Positions 1 through 7,636 of a stretch of DNA of 41,825 bases are shown one piece after another; position 1 is the stretch's first letter, and every line of letters starts with the position of its first letter. The translations under genes and the position numbers were made by a program. Source of the stretch: Cnuella takakiae (GTDB taxonomy: Bacteria > Bacteroidota > Bacteroidia > Chitinophagales > Chitinophagaceae); the NCBI RefSeq assembly GCF_001953305.1, contig NZ_MTFE01000010.1, positions 3,431,477-3,473,301 of the forward strand, in the 5' to 3' direction. The notes under the pieces were generated by a model. It was given only the letters and a program-made list of their open reading frames with translations. It was not told where the DNA came from and ran no database searches.

Positions 1-1050
1 CAGTACTACTTTCAGGGGATCGAATACTACCATGCGGCGCAGGGCAATTTTGTTCAGGTGTTCGCGAACACAAAACTCAAGCAAACCTACATCCACAATA
101 TTTTCCCGCTTGGCTATACCCACACGGTCGCAGAAATCGCGGAAGGCCTCGGGGGTATACCCACGGCGGCGCATACCACTGATGGTAGGCATCCGGGGAT
201 CGTCCCATCCGTCTACATGCTTATCGTTTACCAGTTGGAGCAGTTTGCGTTTGCTCATCACCGTATAGGTAAGGTTGCGGCGGGCAAACTCGTACTGGTG
301 TGAAGGAAAGATTTCCAGTTTTTCAATAAACCAATCGTACAGCTCGCGGTGGGGCACAAACTCCAGCGTACAAATAGAGTGGGTTACATGTTCGATGCTA
401 TCGCTTTGGCCATGTGCAAAATCGTACATGGGGTAAATGCACCATGCATCGCCGGTACGGTGGTGATGGGCATGCTTGATGCGGTAAATAATAGGATCGC
501 GCATCAGCATATTGGGGTGCGCCATATCGATACGGGCACGCAACACTTTTTCGCCGTCCTTGTATTTGCCGGCACGCATTTCCGAAAATAGCCGGAGGTT
601 CTCCTCAATGCTGCGGTTGCGGTAGGGGCTGTCCTTACCGGGTTCGGTATGCGAACCTTTGAGGCTGGCGATTTCTTCTGCCGAGAGGTCGTCAACGTAC
701 GCAAAGCCCTTTTCAATCAGTTTTACGGCAAAGCCATACAGCTGCTCAAAATAATCAGAAGCATAGAGCTCATTTTTCCATTCAAAACCCAGCCAGGCCA
801 CATCCTGCTTGATGCTTTCCACGTATTCCGTTTCTTCCGTTACAGGGTTGGTATCGTCAAAACGCAGGTTGGTATAACCGCCAAAACGCTTGCTCAATCC
901 AAAGTTGAGACAGATGCTGGTGGCATGGCCAATATGGAGGTAACCGTTGGGTTCGGGCGGAAAGCGGGTAACAATTGACTGGTATTTCCCGCTCTTCAGG
1001 TCGGCTTCGATGATTTCTTCTATGAAATTGAGGCTTTTCTCTTCGCTCAT
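1..1050 (-). CDS. glnS: Glutaminyl-tRNA synthetase, 5' part (3' end outside window)
   Basis: Charges tRNA-Gln with glutamine in the cytoplasm (class I aminoacyl-tRNA synthetase). The minus strand reads from an ATG at 1050-1048 ([14 protein letters not shown]) without a stop to position 1, giving 350 codons. The family is usually about 550 residues, so roughly the last 200 are missing. The ATP-binding HIGH motif is at residues 39-42, inside [13 protein letters not shown]. The second signature, the GlnRS-type variant VMSKRKL, lies at about 264-270 (258-241). Together these separate GlnRS from the related GluRS. It is divergent from the fibre genes to its right, and a TATCTTTG promoter element lies 18 nt before the start codon. 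Identification is firm; only the C-terminal anticodon-binding part cannot be judged. Confidence 0.96.
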   Translation of the reverse strand, partial: MSEEKSLNFIEEIIEADLKSGKYQSIVTRFPPEPNGYLHIGHATSICLNFGLSKRFGGYTNLRFDDTNPVTEETEYVESIKQDVAWLGFEWKNELYASDYFEQLYGFAVKLIEKGFAYVDDLSAEEIASLKGSHTEPGKDSPYRNRSIEENLRLFSEMRAGKYKDGEKVLRARIDMAHPNMLMRDPIIYRIKHAHHHRTGDAWCIYPMYDFAHGQSDSIEHVTHSICTLEFVPHRELYDWFIEKLEIFPSHQYEFARRNLTYTVMSKRKLLQLVNDKHVDGWDDPRMPTISGMRRRGYTPEAFRDFCDRVGIAKRENIVDVGLLEFCVREHLNKIALRRMVVFDPLKVVL

Positions 1051-1350
1051 AATGTTCTGTTGGGCGTGCAAAGATAGGTCTTTGGCCTTTCGTGCCGTTC
1101 ACCTTAACCGGCACACAAAAGCTGTATATCCCTAATAGTGGCCAGAAAAATAAACCCAATCAGGGTATATAAAAATACCCATTAGGCAATGCAACATGTA
1201 ACGCACACACATTTATTAAGCAAAAATTTAATTATTAACCCTTAGCTCCTGCAAGTGCAAGCACCCATTTGTCCGATATTATGCCGCTTTTTTATAAAGT
1301 GTTTTCCTTACCAAAGTACATTCGTATCAGTTCCAATAAACCTATTGATA
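1051..1350. other. Divergent intergenic region glnS / fibre gene set
   Basis: This 300-base gap separates glnS (leftward) from the secreted-protein genes (rightward). It holds the glnS -7 box and a small hairpin (GGGTAT at 1163-1168, ATACCC at 1175-1180). An in-frame GTG at 1255 could extend the next gene. The extension would place about 32 non-signal residues before a clear signal peptide, so it is treated as noncoding. Confidence 0.6.
1069..1076 (-). promoter_or_regulatory. Putative -7 element of glnS promoter
   Basis: The minus strand reads TATCTTTG, a full match to the Bacteroidota primary sigma -7 consensus TAnnTTTG, 18 nt upstream of the glnS ATG. No convincing TTG at the expected -33 spacing is visible, so this rests on the -7 box and its position. 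Confidence 0.45.
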
Positions 1351-3006
1351 ATGCCAAAGTTCAACATTCTGAACACCTTAGGACCTACCCTCCTGTGCTT
1401 AACATCTTTGATATTTGCAGCTCCCGCAAATGCCCAACTTAAAGTGGGCGACAATCCTACCAGCATTCATAAATCCAGCATCCTGGAACTGGAAAGTAAC
1501 CGGCAGGGGTTATTACTGCCGCGCCTCTCCGATACTGCCGCCATCAATACGCTTACGCCACCCAATGGTATGCTGATCTATCTGACTTCAGATAACAGCC
1601 TCCGCATTCGTAGTGCAGGAGCCTGGAAGAAGCTGGCCAATATGACCGAAGCATCCGCAAACTGGTCGTTGGTAGGTAATGAAGGCACCGATCCTGCTAC
1701 ACAATTCCTGGGAACCAAAGACAACCAGCCTCTTACCATCAAAACAAATAATACAACACGCATGGTTGTGAATGCCAATGGTAATGTAGGGATTGGTACC
1801 GCTTCTCCAAGTGCAACCTTAAATGTTGATGGTACCGTCAAGCTGGAGAACCTGGCTGCAGGCACCACCGAGCAGGAAGTATTGGTAATTGATGCCAATG
1901 GTTCGGTACTTCGCCGCTCCCTTCCTTCCTCCGCATTTGAAAATGCCATCAAAGCCATCAATAGCATCCAAACCCAATCCATCAGTCTTACCGCTGCTGC
2001 AAGCACTACCTATAATACCGTTACAGTAACCAATACGGCAGCCGATAGCACCATTGCCATTTACCTGCCTGTACAGGATGGCCAAAACCAATCAAACAAG
2101 CCATATGGTTTGCTAACCTATGCCGACTGGCAAAAAATTGAAAGTGCCGTACAGGATGTTCAGGCCGGGGCAGTAGCTAGCCAGTCGAACGCAAACGGCA
2201 TCAGCATAACTACCAATGGTACCACCCGCACCATTCAGTTGCATCCCGCCGATGCTACCAATGCTGGTGTTGTGACCACTTCAGCCCAAACACTTGCGGG
2301 TACCAAAACATTCCAGGATGGCATTATTTTGAACAATCCACTGACCCTTTACAATACCAACAGTAATACCTCTGCTGATTCAGTTCTGGTAATAAATAAT
2401 GGCGTAGTAGAAACAAGAAAAGTTAGCGCTGCAGCATTTGGCGATGCCATTCGGAGCATCAATGGCAATACAGAGGCAGCCCAGACGCTTGCTTTTGGCA
2501 CCACTGGTACCGACCTTAATATTGCAACTGCGGGAGGCAATACCATCAACCTGAATGTTCCCTCGGCCTCTGCCTCGGCAAGAGGTGTGGTAACCACCGC
2601 CACCCAAACCTTTGCCGGTGAAAAAACCTTTCAGGACAATTTTGCCGCCGCCGCCAAGGCAATGGTAGGCAGCACGGGTGCAGCCAACAGCACCATTCAG
2701 GTTGCCGGCTCAATGGCACTGGCCATCCGCACTATTACCGCAGATGCAACCGCCGCCGATTCCGACAATACCATTTTGGCCAATACTTCGAGCGGTCCAA
2801 TCACCCTTACGTTGCCTGCCGCAACCAACATGACTGGCCGTATCTACAGCATTAAAAAAATTGGCAATGGAGGTATTGACAATGCGCTGACCATCACTCC
2901 TACGGGTGCCACCATCGATGGCGGCAACAATCTTATCATTTACAACGACTGGACCTTTGTAACCCTCCAAACCGATGGTACCAACTGGTACATCATCAAG
3001 AAATAA
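1351..3006 (+). CDS. Secreted fibre-like repeat protein (551 aa)
   Basis: The start at ATG 1351 is chosen because it gives a clean signal peptide ending APANAQ at about residue 29; an upstream in-frame GTG at 1255 does not. After the signal comes an N-terminal module (SILELESNRQGLLLPRLSD) common at the front of Bacteroidota tail-fibre-like proteins. Next is a repeat unit ending RMVVNANGNVGIGTASP, then two copies of a GVVTT-QT-AG-KTFQD motif (2260-2319 and 2578-2637). The C-terminal module (GRIYSIKKIGNGG ... TDGTNWYIIKK) resembles phage or bacterial fibre tips. No T9SS C-terminal domain is visible. It shares module types with the next gene, 59 nt downstream, and is probably co-transcribed with it. 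A structural or adhesive surface role is inferred; no enzyme motif is seen. Confidence 0.75.
   Translation: MPKFNILNTLGPTLLCLTSLIFAAPANAQLKVGDNPTSIHKSSILELESNRQGLLLPRLSDTAAINTLTPPNGMLIYLTSDNSLRIRSAGAWKKLANMTEASANWSLVGNEGTDPATQFLGTKDNQPLTIKTNNTTRMVVNANGNVGIGTASPSATLNVDGTVKLENLAAGTTEQEVLVIDANGSVLRRSLPSSAFENAIKAINSIQTQSISLTAAASTTYNTVTVTNTAADSTIAIYLPVQDGQNQSNKPYGLLTYADWQKIESAVQDVQAGAVASQSNANGISITTNGTTRTIQLHPADATNAGVVTTSAQTLAGTKTFQDGIILNNPLTLYNTNSNTSADSVLVINNGVVETRKVSAAAFGDAIRSINGNTEAAQTLAFGTTGTDLNIATAGGNTINLNVPSASASARGVVTTATQTFAGEKTFQDNFAAAAKAMVGSTGAANSTIQVAGSMALAIRTITADATAADSDNTILANTSSGPITLTLPAATNMTGRIYSIKKIGNGGIDNALTITPTGATIDGGNNLIIYNDWTFVTLQTDGTNWYIIKK
2260..2319 (+). repeat. 20-codon internal repeat, copy 1
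   Basis: Encodes NAGVVTTSAQTLAGTKTFQD. It pairs with 2578-2637, matching at 14 of 20 residues. The motif is typical of fibre and tail-like proteins. Confidence 0.8.
2578..2637 (+). repeat. 20-codon internal repeat, copy 2
   Basis: Encodes ARGVVTTATQTFAGEKTFQD, the second copy of the motif at 2260-2319. The two copies lie about 106 codons apart. Confidence 0.8.
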
Positions 3007-3065
3007 GCATCGTGGCAGAAAGCCATCCGGTTGATTTCTGTTATCCTGGAAAAACCATAGAAGCA

Positions 3066-5801
3066 ATGTTGCGCACAATCATTTTGTTTAGCTCCCTGCT
3101 GATGGCATTCGCAAATAATGTTTGCGCCCAGCAGCTATCGCTTGGCAATGCACCTGCCCGCCTGACCAAATCGGCGGTGCTGGAGCTTAGCGCCGAAAAC
3201 CAGGGTCTGCTTCTGCCGCGCCTTACTGATACCATCGCCATCAACAACCTCAATCCCCCTGATGGCATGGTCATCTTTTTTGTTCCTACAAAAGAGTTGA
3301 TGATCCGGGGAAACAATAGCTGGTCTTCATTGGTTATGGCCGGAAGCCTCGCCAATTACTGGTCGGTGAATGGCAACACCTTGGGTAGCCAAAGCTGGCT
3401 GGGAACCACGGATAATTATGCGCTACCATTTATTACCAATAACCTGGAACGCATGCGGCTAACCTCGGCAGGCCGACTGGGAGTTGGGACTACCACACCT
3501 GGCAGCGTACTCCATGTGTTTGGCACCAATCCGCTAAGTTTGACGGGTGTACAGGCCGGCACTACAAGCAACAGCGACAGTATTTTGAGCATCAATAATG
3601 GCTTAGTGCAAAAACTCCCTATTGGCAGTTTCCAGGCGCCGATTAGTGGGACCGGGTTTGTAAAAGCTGCCGGCACCGCACTGAGCTACGATAACAATAG
3701 TTACACGGTAGCCAACCCTTCGATTACTGCGGGTACCAAAACAAAGATCACTTATGACAGCAAAGGCCTGGTAACCAGCGGCACCGATGCCAGTACCACG
3801 GATATTGCGGAGGGCACCAACCTCTACTTTAATGAGGGTAGGGTACGGAGCACTCTGCTTTCCGGACTTTCCACAAGTGTGAGTAGCCCTGTTACGGGCA
3901 CCGACAACCTGTTAAACGGCATTGGTAAACTGCAGGGACAAATCAATACCCTCAACAATGCCGGCTTCCTTACCGGTAATCAGACCATCACGCTTTCCGG
4001 CGATGTTACCGGAAGCGGTACCACGGCTATCAGTACGACCATCCGGAACAGTGCTGTTACATATGCCAAGATGCAGAACGTTTCTGCAACCAACCGCCTG
4101 CTGGGACGCGCTTCAACAGGCGCGGGCCTGGTAGAGGAAATCACCATTGGTTCTGGTTTGAGCCTGTCGGGTACTACCCTGTCGGTAAACCCTTCCACCC
4201 AATGGAACACTACGGGTAATAGCGGCACAACCTGGAATAATAACTTCCTGGGCACTACCGATGCTTCCGGATGGAGGCTGCGCACCAATAACCAGCAACG
4301 TATGGTTGTGGACAGCATCGGGCGCATGGGAATAGGCCTTCCCGACCCGACAACGGTACTTTCCCTGCGCGACACACTGGAAATCCGAAGAACAGGTGCT
4401 GTTTCTGCCCTCCTGTTTTCGCAGACGGCAGGTACCGGCGATTTCCGGATTGGCGCTGATGGGGGTGATATATTCTGGCAGGGTGGCGGCAACCGCAACC
4501 TGCAAATGGGTGCCTTCTGGGGCATTGTGCTCCAGGGCGACCGGCAAACCGCGAGCTTTCCTGGATTTTCCCCCGGAACAACCGGAATCAATGTCTCCAT
4601 TCCTTCCGCTAGGGCAAGCAATATTCCACTTATGATTCAAGGCGTCGGCACCCAGGGCGCAAACCTCACCGAATGGCGCAACGCATCAAACGCTGCCATG
4701 AGCGTGGTGAACCCTTCAGGCTTCCTCGGCATTGGCACCTCAAATCCTACCTCGCTGCTCCATGTATTTGGCACCAACCCATTGCGCCTAAATGGGGTCC
4801 AGGTGGGCGGCATGACCACAGCCGACAGCGTGTTGACCATCCGGAATGGAGTAGTACAGAAGCTGCCCGTGGGCTCTTTTGCCAGCAGTAATAACCTGTG
4901 GAGCACCACAGGAAACGCAGGTACCGGGTGGGCGACAAACTTTATAGGCACTACTGATAATAATGGATTCCGGGTGCGCACCAATAACACCCACAGGATG
5001 GTGATTGACAGTCTTGGTAATGTGGGTATTGGCACTGCCCCGGCTTTTGACGCATTGAGCCCGGAAAAATTGCTGGTGGATGCCGGCTCCAGCACCTATA
5101 CGCCCATACTGGCAACAGGTGACTATAATGGCTATTTCCAGGTGAATGTCCAAAACAATAATGGCGGAACAAGGGCCAGCTCCGACCTGGTAGCTACCGC
5201 CAATAATGGTACGGAAACCACCAATTTTGTAAATCTTGGCATTAATGGTTCGGGTTATGTATACCAAAACGGCAGCCCCATTGAAACCGGAAAGGCCAAT
5301 GATGGCTACCTGCTTTCGGCCGGGCAGGACCTGTATATAGTAAACAACAACGCAGCAAAAGACATCATTGTACTTACAGGGGGCACAGCGTCTACCAATG
5401 AGTCGATGCGGGTAACAGCCAGCGGCCGGGTAGGAATTGGCACATCGGCACCCGCAACCGGTACCAAGCTGGATGTAAATGGTGCGGTCAAGCTGGGAGC
5501 AAAAGGAACAACCATTTCCAACGTCATGGCTTTTGAGGGTACAATTACCAATGGTACCACCATTACTGCTGGAAACTTTGCCGATTTTACTTATACCCTT
5601 CCTACGACAAATACACTTGCAGCAGCAAAGGGTGTTGTTTCCGTTTCGCCGGCTTTCGATCTTCCTTCCGGACTCAGCATCGCGTTTGCAAGGGTTATAT
5701 CCACCACGCAGTTGAAGATCCGCATTCAAAATATCAATTCAACCACCGCCCAAACAATCAATGGTGGCAGCAAACTTTATATTTCTGTAGTTGATTTTTA
5801 A
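3066..5801 (+). CDS. Large secreted fibre-like modular protein (911 aa)
   Basis: The ATG at 3066 starts a signal peptide (MLRTIILFSSLLMAFANNVCAQ). The N-terminal module (SAVLELSAENQGLLLPRLTD ... PPDGMVIFF) is paralogous to that of the preceding gene. The body is built from a recurring unit of the form W-GN-G-T-FxGTTD-GxRxRTNNxxRMxxDSxGxxGIGT, seen near 3358-3500, 4198-4345 and 4897-5035. There is also a duplicated 42-codon block (3507-3632 and 4755-4880). Glycine, serine, threonine and asparagine dominate, as in extracellular fibrous proteins. No T9SS sorting domain, lipobox or catalytic motif is seen, so export beyond the Sec step is unexplained. Its stop overlaps the start of the next gene (TAATG), suggesting translational coupling. 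A role as cell-surface fibre or adhesin is inferred. Confidence 0.75.
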   Translation: MLRTIILFSSLLMAFANNVCAQQLSLGNAPARLTKSAVLELSAENQGLLLPRLTDTIAINNLNPPDGMVIFFVPTKELMIRGNNSWSSLVMAGSLANYWSVNGNTLGSQSWLGTTDNYALPFITNNLERMRLTSAGRLGVGTTTPGSVLHVFGTNPLSLTGVQAGTTSNSDSILSINNGLVQKLPIGSFQAPISGTGFVKAAGTALSYDNNSYTVANPSITAGTKTKITYDSKGLVTSGTDASTTDIAEGTNLYFNEGRVRSTLLSGLSTSVSSPVTGTDNLLNGIGKLQGQINTLNNAGFLTGNQTITLSGDVTGSGTTAISTTIRNSAVTYAKMQNVSATNRLLGRASTGAGLVEEITIGSGLSLSGTTLSVNPSTQWNTTGNSGTTWNNNFLGTTDASGWRLRTNNQQRMVVDSIGRMGIGLPDPTTVLSLRDTLEIRRTGAVSALLFSQTAGTGDFRIGADGGDIFWQGGGNRNLQMGAFWGIVLQGDRQTASFPGFSPGTTGINVSIPSARASNIPLMIQGVGTQGANLTEWRNASNAAMSVVNPSGFLGIGTSNPTSLLHVFGTNPLRLNGVQVGGMTTADSVLTIRNGVVQKLPVGSFASSNNLWSTTGNAGTGWATNFIGTTDNNGFRVRTNNTHRMVIDSLGNVGIGTAPAFDALSPEKLLVDAGSSTYTPILATGDYNGYFQVNVQNNNGGTRASSDLVATANNGTETTNFVNLGINGSGYVYQNGSPIETGKANDGYLLSAGQDLYIVNNNAAKDIIVLTGGTASTNESMRVTASGRVGIGTSAPATGTKLDVNGAVKLGAKGTTISNVMAFEGTITNGTTITAGNFADFTYTLPTTNTLAAAKGVVSVSPAFDLPSGLSIAFARVISTTQLKIRIQNINSTTAQTINGGSKLYISVVDF
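3507..3632 (+). repeat. 42-codon internal duplication, copy 1
   Basis: Encodes a block beginning VLHVFGTNPLSLTGVQAG and ending VQKLPIGSF. It aligns without gaps to 4755-4880 and is clearly similar at DNA level as well. Confidence 0.9.
4755..4880 (+). repeat. 42-codon internal duplication, copy 2
   Basis: Encodes a block beginning LLHVFGTNPLRLNGVQVG and ending VQKLPVGSF, the partner of 3507-3632. Both copies follow a GIGT unit, so the duplicated module is probably larger than the best-conserved 126 bases. Confidence 0.9.
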
Positions 5802-7396
5802 TGCGGGCATTTACCATTTATACCAGCCTTTTCCTGATCTCCCTACTTTTTGGCAGGGGGGCCAAGGCCCAACCGGGAATCTACATTCCTGAAGGCGCCC
5901 AGGTATTTCTGGCTTCAGACACGGCATCCTTTTTTGCCGATGTAGTGTTACGAGGGAATTTAGGCATTGGCAGGAATGGGGTAGTGAATTTTACTGGAAG
6001 GCAATGGTTAAACTATGCCGATGCCCGCATCTCGGATGCTAACAGGAAAACCAACGATTCGGGAGGCAATAGCGGCAGCATCCGTTTTGCAGCAACCCTT
6101 TGGCGGCAGCAACTGTCGGGAGGATTCAATGCCGCTACCCAGCGGGGACCTGTTTTGGCACAACTTATATTGAGCAATCCGCTAGGGGTTAATCTGTTGG
6201 AATCGGCAACAAAAGTTGCCCACACACTTGAACTGCAGCGCGGCCTCTTTTACCTCAACGGGCAAACTTTTGTGATGGGTCATAAGCAACCCGGTAGCAT
6301 TAAAGGTTATGACGAGGAGCACTTCCTGGTAACGGGTGATGCCCCAGGTTCAGGCACGCTGGTGCGGGAGGGACTGCAAAACCGGTTGGGGCCTGTGGTT
6401 TTTCCTTTAGGAACAGGTAAGGGGGGCTATGCTCCTCTTGCCGTCCGCCTGCTGAGCGATGAGCCAGACGACTTTGCCGCATCCTTATTCAACCAGGTTC
6501 GCTCCAATGGGGTAAATGGTTTTATCCTTTTCGAGCAAACGGTTAATAAAACATGGGAATTGGGCAAGTTGAACCGGCCAGGTATAGATGCCGTACAGGT
6601 TAGCCTACAGCACCAACTGCGCGACGGAGGGGACGATTATTTGCGCAACCAGGAAAGGGCTTTTGTATCCTTATATAAAAATAATAACTGGGATACCGTT
6701 TCTCCCTCCCTGGCAAGTAAGGGTGTCCTTGTAAGCGGCAAGCCGCTGGCAAATGCCGCAACACATACCAGGGTACTTGTTAATGGCATTGGGGAGGCTA
6801 CCTATTTTACCAAAATGGCCCTTCCTGATACCACACGCAGGATGGCCCTTGACCTATATGGCTATCGCATTGATGCCGGCCACACCCATATTGGCTGGGG
6901 TGTGCAACCGGAAAGAAATGTGCACAGCTATATCGTGCAAAGATGGTTTTCCAACAACAGTTCCCGGGTTGCGGTGGATACGCTGGCTTCAAAGGCTTCC
7001 AACAGGTTTTCCAACAATCACCTGTATTACCAAACCACCGATAACAACAATTATCCAGGCATCACTTACTACCAATTGCGTATTCGCTATTTAGACGGGT
7101 CGGAAGGTTATAGTGAAGTCATTGCCATTGCAGGAATTGCAGGTCAATTGGATATGCACTTATGGCCCAACCCAACACCGGATTACACTTACCTGAGCAT
7201 CAGCACGGCAATGCCTGTAAAAAATCTGGTAATCTGGGATATGTTAGGGCAAAAGCTGTATGAAGAGGATATTGCCGGCCGACGAATTATCAGGCTGAAC
7301 CTGAAACCTTTTGCCCAAACCATGTTCGTAGTAGGCATCATCAGTCCTGCCGGCAAATTGCTGGCTTCTGAAAAGGTGATCAGGCAAATCCAGTAA
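5801..7396 (+). CDS. Secreted protein with T9SS C-terminal sorting domain (531 aa)
   Basis: It starts with ATG overlapping the preceding stop by one base. The signal peptide is MRAFTIYTSLFLISLLFGRGAKAQ. The middle is a beta-rich region without an enzyme motif I recognise. The last 80 or so residues (about 450-531) fit a type A T9SS sorting domain: MHLWPNPTPDYTYLSIS, then VIWDMLGQKLYEE, ending KVIRQIQ. Such domains direct periplasmic cargo through the T9SS translocon to the cell surface or medium (family knowledge). As the only protein of the three-gene set with this signal, it may be the exported anchor or partner of the two fibre proteins; this is inference from coupling only. Confidence 0.8.
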   Translation: MRAFTIYTSLFLISLLFGRGAKAQPGIYIPEGAQVFLASDTASFFADVVLRGNLGIGRNGVVNFTGRQWLNYADARISDANRKTNDSGGNSGSIRFAATLWRQQLSGGFNAATQRGPVLAQLILSNPLGVNLLESATKVAHTLELQRGLFYLNGQTFVMGHKQPGSIKGYDEEHFLVTGDAPGSGTLVREGLQNRLGPVVFPLGTGKGGYAPLAVRLLSDEPDDFAASLFNQVRSNGVNGFILFEQTVNKTWELGKLNRPGIDAVQVSLQHQLRDGGDDYLRNQERAFVSLYKNNNWDTVSPSLASKGVLVSGKPLANAATHTRVLVNGIGEATYFTKMALPDTTRRMALDLYGYRIDAGHTHIGWGVQPERNVHSYIVQRWFSNNSSRVAVDTLASKASNRFSNNHLYYQTTDNNNYPGITYYQLRIRYLDGSEGYSEVIAIAGIAGQLDMHLWPNPTPDYTYLSISTAMPVKNLVIWDMLGQKLYEEDIAGRRIIRLNLKPFAQTMFVVGIISPAGKLLASEKVIRQIQ

Positions 7397-7636
7397 GGTA
7401 ATGCCTTGCATAGCGGTAAAAGGTCAGAACAACAGGTAACCAGAGCATTGGTGCTTTCGTTCAGGTACTCACTATTTGATCGCCAAACTTTGTAAATACC
7501 ATCTTTTGAAATTTGCCTTATTAGCCGGCAATACGACCATTCAACCGGAAATAGAAATGAGACATCCTGATCATATTGACGCTTTGGTTTATTTAAGCCT
7601 TTCTATCCTTTAATTCCTGTTTATTTTTGCAGGGCA

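Noticed and set aside
1255-1350. N-terminal extension of the first fibre protein from a GTG
   Set aside because: It would bury the signal peptide behind 32 residues; ATG 1351 gives a standard signal sequence.
4113-5729. Long minus-strand open frames (175 and 313 codons) opposite the large fibre gene
   Set aside because: They are shadows of the plus-strand repeat gene: no recognisable domain, cysteine-rich skewed composition, and the sense strand carries a signal peptide and clear modules.
1351-5801. Prophage tail-fibre region
   Set aside because: The proteins have Sec signal peptides and a T9SS neighbour, and no phage capsid, portal, terminase or integrase gene is present.
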